Assembly: GCA_037179385.1 (NCBI GenBank)
Contig: CM074179.1
Span: 34,745,905 to 34,809,904 of the forward strand
DNA: 64,000 nucleotides
DNA from: Holothuria scabra
Taxonomy: Eukaryota > Echinodermata > Holothuroidea > Aspidochirotida > Holothuriidae
Direction of reading: 5' to 3'
Shown here: in pieces, positions 1 to 10,900 of the stretch
Layout of the letters: the number at the start of each line of letters is the position of its first letter
Numbering within the stretch: the first letter of the stretch is position 1
Made by a program: the position numbers and the translations under genes
The notes under the pieces: generated by a model
The model's database searches: none
What the model saw: only the letters and a program-made list of their open reading frames with translations
What the model was told of the DNA's origin: nothing

Positions 1-186
1 GGTCTATCCGGTAGGAATCAAGTAAAATGCTTCATATAGGCCTATGTGAAGGGAACCCAATTATGAATTTTTTATTTAAAAACAACAACATTACTTTAAA
101 TTTTGAAGTCTGAATTTGAAAATTAAAAAAAAGTCGAATGGAAATGATGGCAAGGGAAATAAATCGTTCGAGTTGTTGAGACCGTT

Positions 187-236
187 TTTGGGGGGGGGTG
201 GGGGTAGGGTGTTAGTGGGGGTGGGGAGAGGCTAGG
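187..236 (+). repeat. G-run tract with quadruplex potential
   Basis: Four or more runs of three to nine G are separated by one to seven bases, which fits the usual G-quadruplex pattern. Shorter pure G runs occur near 41768 and 42340. Any structure is inferred from the pattern only. Confidence 0.5.
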
Positions 237-504
237 GATGTGAACCAATGTTGTAAATGTTCTGCAAGCTTTTAGATTTGTAAATTGTTAAGTATTGTTC
301 TTTACAGAAGTGTAGCTTCCTGGGGAACGAAACTTCTTCGTCAGTAAATGCTGACTTAGGGAGTTGTGGAGACCTTACAAAAATAAAACTTCTCTTTCCT
401 CTTTACATTTAATAAACAAATCGTATGGTTTCTGCAGATATTAGTTGAGAACACGAAGTATATTTCTTTTATTACGTAGAGAAGTTTGGTAAAATATGGT
501 GTTT

Positions 505-1000
505 GTACACTTGATTTGGATCTGATCGCCCGATGTTATCAGCGTATCGAATTACGTGTATGGATTGATCCTGGTGCATTTACACTTGTCTCGTACTCTG
601 ATCCTCCTCTGTGCTTCAGCGGAAGTGGCTCCAAATGAATTACGACATACAAGCACACGCGCGTGTTCATCAAAATGTCAACAACAACAACATCAAAAAC
701 AAAAACAAAACAAAAAGACAATCATTGAGAGAGCACATGTGTGGACTTCTTCCATTCTATCTCCAGACAGGAAGGCGGTAAAAGGACACCGTTGATCTCT
801 GGTCACCAATGAGCCGGGGAGCATTTACCCTACAAATTTGATCGCCTGCGAGGGGTCTGATCCTCCCACCTTACTAGCATCTAAATCGGGAGATAAGATC
901 CGGATCTGATATGCATTCACACTACAAATTTGATCTCGAGCATTGGATCAGACACCTCTCACGAGATCAGATCCGGATCTAGTGAAAAGGCACCTTAGAT
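505..1000. repeat. GATC-rich short dispersed repeat cluster
   Basis: The words 'ttacactacaaatttgatc', 'ggatctgatc' and 'gatccggatct' recur several times in about 500 bases, in partly inverted order. This is typical of a decayed small transposable element. I cannot assign a family and see no clear ends or target-site duplication. Confidence 0.3.
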
Positions 1001-1580
1001 TACACTCCAACTAATAAACAAAGGGGAAAAAACTTATCTTTTGAGACCAGCTTCTATTTACATGGTAAATAAAATAATTTATAAATAAGTTTAAACCTTT
1101 AAATTGCAATCCGTTTGCATTGTAATGTTTACAGTGTAGTAGCAATGGTGCTTGATTTGAGTCATATGAGTTTATAAAATCTATAAAAAGGAACTAACCC
1201 TCTCTACATAAGAAAAACCATAAAAATGAATGAAATTCATTTGACAAAATTTGTATAAGTGTAGCTTTCTTGGATTTTATCATTACAATGAAAATGTACA
1301 ACAGAAATAGAAACACTTTTACAAAGTGTAAATATTTTCTTTTTTCTGCATCAACACACGCGCTGGCAATACATCGAATTCTTAATGTGCCGTTCCCATC
1401 AAATCGTCTGAGAGTAAAACTTTTAGAATCAATAACGTTTTTGAAACGGTGGATGACTTACTTGAATTCTCAGCCTTCGATATTTTCCTAGGTGCTGTAC
1501 TGTCGAAAAACGCATCACACAAAAGTAAAGAAAATGTTTATCATAAGGATGCCGATCCGCGCGACACTGGGTTTAAATCA

Positions 1581-1975
1581 TTAAAGAGGGCGCACTTTCA
1601 TTTCTGTGTACTTGATCCCGCAATCGTTTCCGGAAAGACCGTGCCAAAATATAGTTTGACCTGTACTACCACTTTGTTTACCGTTCAAATTTGAGTATGC
1701 GCAACTGTATGAAACGGTGCGGCAGCCGCAGAAAACACATTCGCTACATTTCTTATCATATGTGTAATGGTCGCATGGACTCGAAGAACTTTCGCCTCTA
1801 TGTTTGTACCACCAGGCACCTCCATGTACAGCAGCACAGTTACCTCCATAGTAGTAGTAATAATAATAAAAATAATAATAACAATAATAATAACAGTAGA
1901 ACCCATCACCGCCGTCATTGTCTGCACCACTCGTACTGAACGGTTGGTTGTAGTGATGTCTCATAGCATCGTAGC
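1581..1975 (-). CDS. Gene A exon 9: FBG2 C-terminal (P) subdomain with Tyr-rich insertion
   Basis: The acceptor is 'ttcaacag' just above 1975; the exon starts in phase 1 and ends with TAA at 1583-1581. The translation contains the FBG signatures QPFSTSGADNDG, NCAAVHGGAWWY and SNLNGK and ends EMKVRPL, as in fibrinogen C-terminal domains. Two features are odd. A run of about 17 residues that is almost all Tyr (with Cys and Phe), encoded by a TAT/TAC microsatellite at about 1850-1905, separates the DND calcium-site segment from NCA. About 34 Cys-rich extra residues lie between WWYKH and SNLNG, where most FBG domains have only a few residues. The reading frame is nonetheless open to the stop. Confidence 0.85.
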
Positions 1976-4900
1976 CTGTTGAAAGTAACAAGAATAGATC
2001 AATGGATATCTGAAATCTTACGCTACTGCAGATGAAGCGACAAATATTTGGCCTCATTTATTTTGTTTTTTTTTGTTTTTTTTTTTTGTTTTACTAGACA
2101 GCACAGTCTTTACAACGTTATTAAGCAATACTTAACATATATTTAAATCAGCGTCCTTTTTAATATACAGAATAAACATATACACATATACATTTATATT
2201 ATATAGTTTCACTAGTTGTGTCTAGAATAGGTTACCTCAATTGTGCTACGCTCAGTGTAATGTAGATTTTGTTACCTTTTGATATTGTAATTGTCGCTCC
2301 TAAGGATGCAAATTGTTTGAGAAACATGTGGCAATTTGGAATTTTTTTCATGATTAAATATTGCGTTATTTTGTGTGTTTATAGTTTTGTGCTTGGTAAA
2401 CCATTTAACATCAAGCCGTCGCTCTAAAGTTGTTCTTACATTCAAATTGAATTACGGAAGTATTTTGCAATAATTTATGTAGACTTGCATGTAAACGGAC
2501 GTTCCACAACAAAGATAGGTATTCTTAGGGAAGTAACTCTGTTAAACGTTGTAATCCATATTTGCCTACAGTTGTAAAGTTTCAGTAAGCATCAAGTCTA
2601 CGTGTTCACGCACTAGTAGTGCCTAAACGTTGTGGAAGTAGTAACTAAATACTTAAGAACTAAGTCGTACATGATTTACTGGTAGAAAGTTGTTTTTACA
2701 ATTTCTCATCAAAAATCAAAAAGCGAACATGACGATTCGTTACAGCTACCCAGTTCGGCATATAATTTACACTTAAGTTAGTTGAACGACAAATCAGCTC
2801 ACAGTACAAGGCGAAACTGAGGAAATTTGAGATGAAATTTAGTAATTCCTCCGTGGTTTCTATGCCTCGAGTAATTGCGATCTAATTGGCCAGTGGGAAA
2901 ACAAATTTTTTAATTTAGGGTAGATGCGCTCTGTTCAACAAGGTGTTTCTTGATTGGTTGTTGCCATTGTATTTTATCCATTGTATTCTTTGTTAGGGTT
3001 ATGGATTAGGTTAAGGATTAGGGCTATCGTAGCCAGTTAGGAAATTTCTTGTTAAACAGTGCACATTGCCCCTTACTTAATTTACCGTCATAAGTTTTAC
3101 AAGCTAAAGCCAAAGATTGAATAGCAATGTTTTTATGAGGTTGCTTTATTACATGCACAATAACATTAACAATATAATGTTAAGAGAGAGTTTTACCTGC
3201 AATGAAATTGCTTGGAAAAGCTGATAAAATGTTTTAATCATACCAATTTTATTGCTGCCAAATTCATATGCAGAAAATTCTCTGCGTGCCCATGTTTATT
3301 TTGAGTTTGGACTTAATGAGAGTGAAAAAAGTTAGTAAAATAAGTATTTCGTGCACAATGTGAGTTCATCTATATGGAATGATATAAAAAAAAAAATACT
3401 TTTAGTTTGAAAGAATAATTTTAAACGTGATAAGATCAATTTCAAACTAACCTGCATTTCCACTGTAACTTCCAAGTACAGTCATTCGATACTTGGTTAC
3501 TTCATTTGAAATGAATGTGTAGCAATAGTTTGAATCTTTTTTACTTTAGTCAAAAGCTCTCGTAAGTTTGAAACAGTCTAAAAAATAGCATTACACTTTA
3601 AATGATTCTAAAACACGTGTGTGTAGTATTAAAGTTTTCTTTAATAAACACACTGCATACCGTCCATCGCAGTCCTTCTGATATGTTGCAATAAACCTGA
3701 AATTCCAGCCAATTGGAAGGTAAGATGTAGTACAACCCGCTACCGCTATAACCTTTAGTTGATGGAACTTCATCACAGTCTCTTGGTCGTCGACATCTCG
3801 ATCCGTCGACTAAGTAACCTCTATTACTGCAGTCACAGTTGTCTCCATTACCAACAAATCCTGTATTACAAGAACAGCGCCCTCCATCTGTTATACTTGT
3901 GCACCTTGCGTTTTGATCACATGCGTAATTAGAACAAGACAAACCTCTGCTACTACAAGAACACCTCTGTGAACACTGACTGTTTATATAGGATTCTCCA
4001 ACCTATGGTAAATGAAATAACAAGGAAATAACGTAGAATACATATTTTTTCCTGAAACGTTTAATAGTTATTTCTCTGTCAACATTAATCGCAACGTAAG
4101 AAACTCTCAAGGTGCTGAGTTATAATCAAGCAGCACTCTACTGTACTGCTAACCCAGTCGCTTCAACTGACTAATATTTTAAATAATACTTTTGGAATAA
4201 AAGTATTAGCCAGTTCAAGTGTCTTTTCACGGTGGAACACAAAACAAAGATTATATCTTTGTATATACTAATGAAAGGATATGTTTTGGGGTCAAATTTT
4301 TAACATTCTTCTGCCTATGACGAGACGTGTGAAAACTTAAGACTTACAAATGAATTAATCTTACTCAAGAGCAAAAATTAAATAGGCTTACAAATTGCTA
4401 CTTCTCTATTTACCACTTACCAGAATGACTTTGCCAGCCGCGGAAGAGTAGCACGGGCATTCTTCGAGAGAAACGCAGTCACTTCCCTTTAAAAAGAATC
4501 CACTCAGACAGACGCATTTGCTTACATCTTGACAATTATTCTGACAAACGGTTGGTGTTTCACAACTCCTTTCACATGTGCAATTTGTATATATCATGTT
4601 GGTAGGACATAAAGGTGTACAGTCTCGTCCATCACCAATGAAGCCAGTATTACAAGCACAGCGCCCTCCCTCGCTGGAACGTATACACCTTGCGTTACCA
4701 TGACAACTGTAACTACTACATATCAAGCCACTTTCACTGCAAGAGCATTGCGTTGAACATTGGTCGTTAACGAGAGATCCGTCCATCTATAAAAGGAGGG
4801 TACGGGTATACATTAGCAAGTAAAATGTTATACTTAAATCAGGTGAAGTTGGTTCTTGAATTTGATGGAACTCACCAGAAAGATGTTCATCAGGGCAGAA

Positions 4901-7900
4901 TAATTTACAAAGTGTCCCCATCTGACAAAGAGTTAAATCATCTCACTTTTGAATACGTCACAACACGGTAAAAAGTGTTTAAGTTTTAGGAAGGACTAAT
5001 GCTACGAAAAGAAATCAAAATTTTGGGGATCACATCCATAACTTTTTTGTACATGTTTTTCATGCTGTGACGTCGCTTCTTGGAAAAGCACCATAGACAC
5101 CCCAGAACATCAAAGGCGGTGTGGGGTGTAACTAATCTCTGAGTTTGTTACATGATCTGTTACCTCAAATTAGCTAGGCTTTCATTGTGTTCACACTGCG
5201 TGAAATGCAATTAACACATGCTGACTGACCTGTCAGCTAACCCTAAATGTATTGAAACACATCTTTTACTGTGAATCAATAAATCATATATGAAACTTGA
5301 CTTAATCAAGTCTGCATGTAGTGGGCTTCTTTTCCTCCATGAAGCGATAAGAGTTAATCAGGCACAGAGGAAGAATGTAACAAAAAGTAAGAGGAACCGT
5401 TTCATCATGTTAATTTAAGATAAACCTGAAAGCATCATAAAATCTATAAACTTAAGTACAAAGATTAACTATCTAAATAATGCTTAATCAGTAGTAACGA
5501 ACTTACCGGAATGACTTTGTTAGCGGATGTATAATAGCACTGGCACTCTTCAGGAGTAACGCAGTCACTTCCTTTCAAATAGAAACCATCAGGACAGATA
5601 CATCTTTCTACTTCCTGGCAATTATTCCGACAGATCGTTGGAGCTTCACAAGTCCTTTCACATGAGCAGTTTGTGTATATCATGTTGCTTGGACAAGGTA
5701 CTGGAATTACACCTGAATGGGACAAAACAATCATTTTCAATTTTACCATCTAATTCTTGTATCTTACCATAGCGGTATCCCAATGAATGGATTAGGTCTT
5801 CTAAACATTTCGCCTAACTTTTCAGGAAACCATTCTTACTAGCTATACCTCTAAAGATATTCCAGAAAAATAACCTTAAAATAGCCATTAAAACATACCA
5901 GATGTTAGTTCTGCTTCCCCCAATGAAGCCAATGAATAGTTTCCCCATTCATCGCTGATCCGGAAGTAACTGTACTTTATAAATCCTGCTGATCCGTTAG
6001 AAATTGTTACATCCATACGAAGCTGGTATCTCTGTTGGTTTGTCAGATAGGCAAGTTTTTCATTACCAAGGAAAAACTCACTACTTAAAAATCCGAAACC
6101 TTCCTTGTAATCGACCCAGTTGCGTGTAAAAAGAAGTGAACCGTCAAGACGGCGCATAAAAACCTGAAGGAAAAGGGGGATAAAAGTTATTTCAGAGATC
6201 AAGTGGGTCATGATTATTAGGCTATGTTATTTCTTTGCAAACCTCTTAGGAAGGATATGAGGGGAATATGTAAATCATCAAAACTAGGCTTCTCAATAAT
6301 ATGTAGATTGTTTATATTTATTCTTCTCCTTCGAGTAGCTTTTTTGTCAAAAGTTTTTTTAAAAATTATAGTAAATACTTTCAAGCAGGCGATGATTCAC
6401 TATTTTGCTCCTTAAAAAACAATCACTCAGTTTAATCTGTAAGGTTTTGAAAGGCTTCAGAAGAAACCCTTATTTCTAAAGGCAAAGTGTATTCCGCGAA
6501 TATAACAAAAAAGCTTAAGTTTTGGGGTTTTGGTTGAAATATCATACCTTGCAGATTTGGTTTGCTTTTGTAAAGTGTAAAATACACGCTTGACACAAAT
6601 TTAAAGAGATAAAAAAGGTTACAGAAAAGTTCTGTCAATTTATGAACAGGTTTTTTTTCTGTAAACTTTATGTTTCTCTCACTTTTTTGTTCTGTAAATT
6701 TGCACCAATTTTTGACAACTTATGACAGTGTTCCTAATTTTTCTGCAGAACATCACTTTTGTGGAAATGACTATCAGCGTTCCTAATATGTTCATAAAAG
6801 TAATGAAAATAATGATAATAAAACGACTGTTACACGACCCATTCGATTCATTTGAAGAAGATTATCCTGTAAAGGACATCGCATCTTCTTAGATAATGTG
6901 TTGCAATATCATGGAGCATTCGTAAATACATTGTTCTTTAATTATAAATATTATCGTCTTTCATAACTTTTACAATAATTCACAATCAAGCGAAGAGAAA
7001 TGAAATTTCAATGATAACTGGTAAAATTATAGATAACTTAATTCCTATTGTCAAGTAAGGGTAGGCGGTGCGCTATCTGACGTCACATGAGTAGTCGACG
7101 AACCTTCAGTGCACATTTGAAGGAAAGGCCCGAAATCATCAAACGTGATTTCATCGAAAGGCTTAAAGAGGCATTTTTTCAAAGCGAATTTATTGCCGGG
7201 ATTGATTATTTTTTGTTTGGTCGTTATGACCAGACTAGACCGGTTTCTGTTGCTTCGGCTCAAATTATGGCCCAACTTCATCAGTAGTAAACCGTTATTA
7301 TATCGGTTAGGGTAAATAATCATTTTGTCTCATGATAGGACAATAGAAATATCAAACGAAATAACTTCTTGTGAATTAAGCCCATTGAGTGTTTGCTTTA
7401 GTAATTAGCACAACTTTCACTCGATCACTGATGCTTAGTTTTAGCCGTGACGAGATCATGGAAACACATATCATGTGGGAGAGAACAAATTGCCGTTCGT
7501 TTTTGAGGCAAGTTCATATTTTAATATAGATTAGCATGAGAGCCGTGGACTGTGACAATTCCCGGCAGGGTCGCCTTGTTACCTGTTGCGTTAAAGGGAT
7601 CTTAGCGGTAGCACCTTGCAATCCCTTTTCAACTAAGTAGGTTTAGGTGAGAACCCTTTTTAACGAGGTATAATATTTCTTTCCAGACTACTCTGCTTAA
7701 TTCCCTTAACATTATTTGTAGGGGTTCAGAGTGTCGTTCTCAAAATACCCGTTTACTTTCGTAGTTTAAGTGAGGGTTAAGTGTCGTTCTCAAGAAGCTT
7801 TTACATGCGTAATTGGCATAGCGCTAGGAGCGACTGTTCTCTTCTAAGGCATTACATTAATATGAACCTTACTAATTTGGGCCTTCATATTGATAGCCCG

Positions 7901-10900
7901 GGTTATAAATCTTTGTTCCATCTAAGAAGTTATTTCTTGATGTATTTGGGGGGTCCTTTCGCCGTTGAAAAGGTTGTGGGCGATTTATGACTACGTATAG
8001 TCTTATATTTCCTTTTAGGCAAGAGGTTTGACAGATGTTTACACACCATAAGGTTGCCTTTATACCAATAATTGAAGCTTTCCAGTGGTATTTTTTACCT
8101 TTGGTTCTTCCCTTGGACTTTTTCAGCCTTTGGGGGATGGTTTCTTATCAGTTTTGTCTTTGAAGACTGGAGAGGGTGGGAGTTCTACTTTGAGATTCTC
8201 CATCCCAAACTGATATCGAAGTACCAAAACGAAGTCCTTGAATAGTGTAATTTGGACGTGAAAGAGAATACCTCGGATTCTGGCTCCTGATTGGTCAACT
8301 TGAAAGGCGCGAAGGCCTCAGTTGGGTTTGCTGTCAAACTTATACCAAAGTGTGCTAGTTTGAAAGGTTCATTACGTGAATTTTATACTTTAAGTTTCCT
8401 CCTTAAGGTAGGAAAGGACTTGAAAATTTAGTCCTTATGTTAACGTCAGAGATTCCTCGAAAGAATTCTCAGCGTATCTAACCTACGTCTCATTTTCCGA
8501 AGAAAAGAGAAGCAAATTCAAGTCAAGTAAGGGTAGGCGGTGCGCTATCTGACGTCACATGGGTAGTCGACGAACCTTCAGTGCACATTTGAAGGAAAGG
8601 CCCGAAATCATCAAACGTGATTTCATCGAAAGGCTTAAAGAGGCATTTTTTCAAAGCGAATTTATTGCCGGGATTGATTATTTTTTGTTTGGTCGTTATG
8701 ACCAGACTAGACCGGTTTCTGTTGCTTCGGCTCGAATAATGGCCCAACTTCATCAGTAGTAAACCGTTATTATATCGGTTAGGGTAAATAATCATTTTGT
8801 CTCATGATAGGACAATAGAAATATCAAACGAAATAACTTCTTGTGAATTAAGCCCATTGAGTGTTTGCTTTAGTAATTAGCACAACTTTCACTCGATCAC
8901 TGATGCTTAGTTTTAGCCGTGACGAGATCATGGGGAAACACATATCATGTGGGAGAGAACAAATTGCCGTTCGTTTTTGAGGCAAGTTCATATTTTAATA
9001 TAGATTAGCATGAGAGCCGTGGACTGTGACAATTCCCGGCAGGGTCGCCTTGTTACCTGTTGCGTTAAAGGGATCTTAGCGGTAGCACCTTGCAATCCCT
9101 TTTCAACTAAGTAGGTTTAGGTGAGAACCCTTTTTAACGAGGTATAATATTTCTTTCCAGACTACTCTGCTTAATTCCCTTAACATTATTTGTAGGGGGT
9201 TCAGAGTGTCGTTCTCAAAATACCCGTTTACTTTCGTAGTTTAAGTGAGGGTTAAGTGTCGTTCTCAAGAAGCTTTTACATGCGTAATTGGCATAGCGCT
9301 AGAAGCGACTGTTCTCTTCTAAGGCATTACATTAATATGAACCTTACTAATTTGGGCCTTCATATTGATAGCCCGGGTTATAAATCTTTGTTCCATCTAA
9401 GAAGTTATTTCTTGATGTATTTGGGGGGTCCTTTCGCCGTTGAAAAGGTTGTGGGCGATTTATGACTACGTATAGTCTTATATTTCCTTTTAGGCAAGAG
9501 GTTTGACAGATGTTTACACACCATAAGGTTGCCTTTATACCAATAATTGAAGCTTTCCAGTGGTATTTTTTACCTTTGGTTCTTCCCTTGGACTTTTTCA
9601 GCCTTTGGGGGATGGTTTCTTATCAGTTTTGTCTTTGAAGACTGGAGAGGGTGGGAGTTCTACTTTGAGATTCTCCATCCCAAACTGATATCGAAGTACC
9701 AAAACGAAGTCCTTGAATAGTGTAATTTGGACGTGAAAGAGAATACCTCGGATTCTGGCTCCTGATTGGTCAACTTGAAAGGCGCGAAGGCCTCAGTTGG
9801 GTTTGCTGTCAAACTTATACCAAAGTGTGCTAGTTTGAAAGGTTCATTACGTGAATTTTATACTTTAAGTTTCCTCCTTAAGGTAGGAAAGGACTTGAAA
9901 ATTTAGTCCTTATGTTAACGTCAGAGATTCCTCGAAAGAATTCTCAGCGTATCTAACCTACGTCTCATTTTCCGAAGAAAAGAGAAGCAAATTCAAGTCA
10001 AGTAAGGGTAGGCGGTGCGCTATCTGACGTCACATGGGTAGTCGACGAACCTTCAGTGCACATTTGAAGGAAAGGCCCGAAATCATCAAACGTGATTTCA
10101 TCGAAAGGCTTAAAGAGGCATTTTTTCAAAGCGAATTTATTGCCGGGATTGATTATTTTTTGTTTGGTCGTTATGACCAGACTAGACCGGTTTCTGTTGC
10201 TTCGGCTCGAATAATGGCCCAACTTCATCAGTAGTAAACCGTTATTATATCGGTTAGGGTAAATAATCATTTTGTCTCATGATAGGACAATAGAAATATC
10301 AAACGAAATAACTTCTTGTGAATTAAGCCCATTGAGTGTTTGCTTTAGTAATTAGCACAACTTTCACTCGATCACTGATGCTTAGTTTTAGCCGTGACGA
10401 GATCATGGGGAAACACATATCATGTGGGAGAGAACAAATTGCCGTTCGTTTTTGAGGCAAGTTCATATTTTAATATAGATTAGCATGAGAGCCGTGGACT
10501 GTGACAATTCCCGGCAGGGTCGCCTTGTTACCTGTTGCGTTAAAGGGATCTTAGCGGTAGCACCTTGCAATCCCTTTTCAACTAAGTAGGTTTAGGTGAG
10601 AACCCTTTTTAACGAGGTATAATATTTCTTTCCAGACTACTCTGCTTAATTCCCTTAACATTATTTGTAGGGGTTCAGAGTGTCGTTCTCAAAATACCCG
10701 TTTACTTTCGTAGTTTAAGTGAGGGTTAAGTGTCGTTCTCAAGAAGCTTTTACATGCGTAATTGGCATAGCGCTAGGAGCGACTGTTCTCTTCTAAGGCA
10801 TTACATTAATATGAACCTTACTAATTTGGGCCTTCATATTGATAGCCCGGGTTATAAATCTTTGTTCCATCTAAGAAGTTATTTCTTGATGTATTTGGGG

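Larger units (their letters stand above)
1..1580. other. Downstream flank of gene A, no gene seen
   Basis: This flank lies beyond the stop codon of gene A (minus strand). It holds a G-run block near 187-236 and a cluster of GATC/ATCCGGAT-rich short repeats between about 505 and 1000, where the words 'acactacaaatttgatc' and 'gatccggatct' recur. The open frames here are short and show no protein family. The 3' UTR of gene A presumably starts at 1580 and runs to lower coordinates, but I found no convincing poly(A) signal. Confidence 0.4.

Noticed and set aside
1691..1982. Plus-strand frames with Asn- or Ile-rich tracts
   Set aside because: They are the antisense reading of the tyrosine microsatellite in gene A exon 9, which has clear FBG homology on the minus strand.
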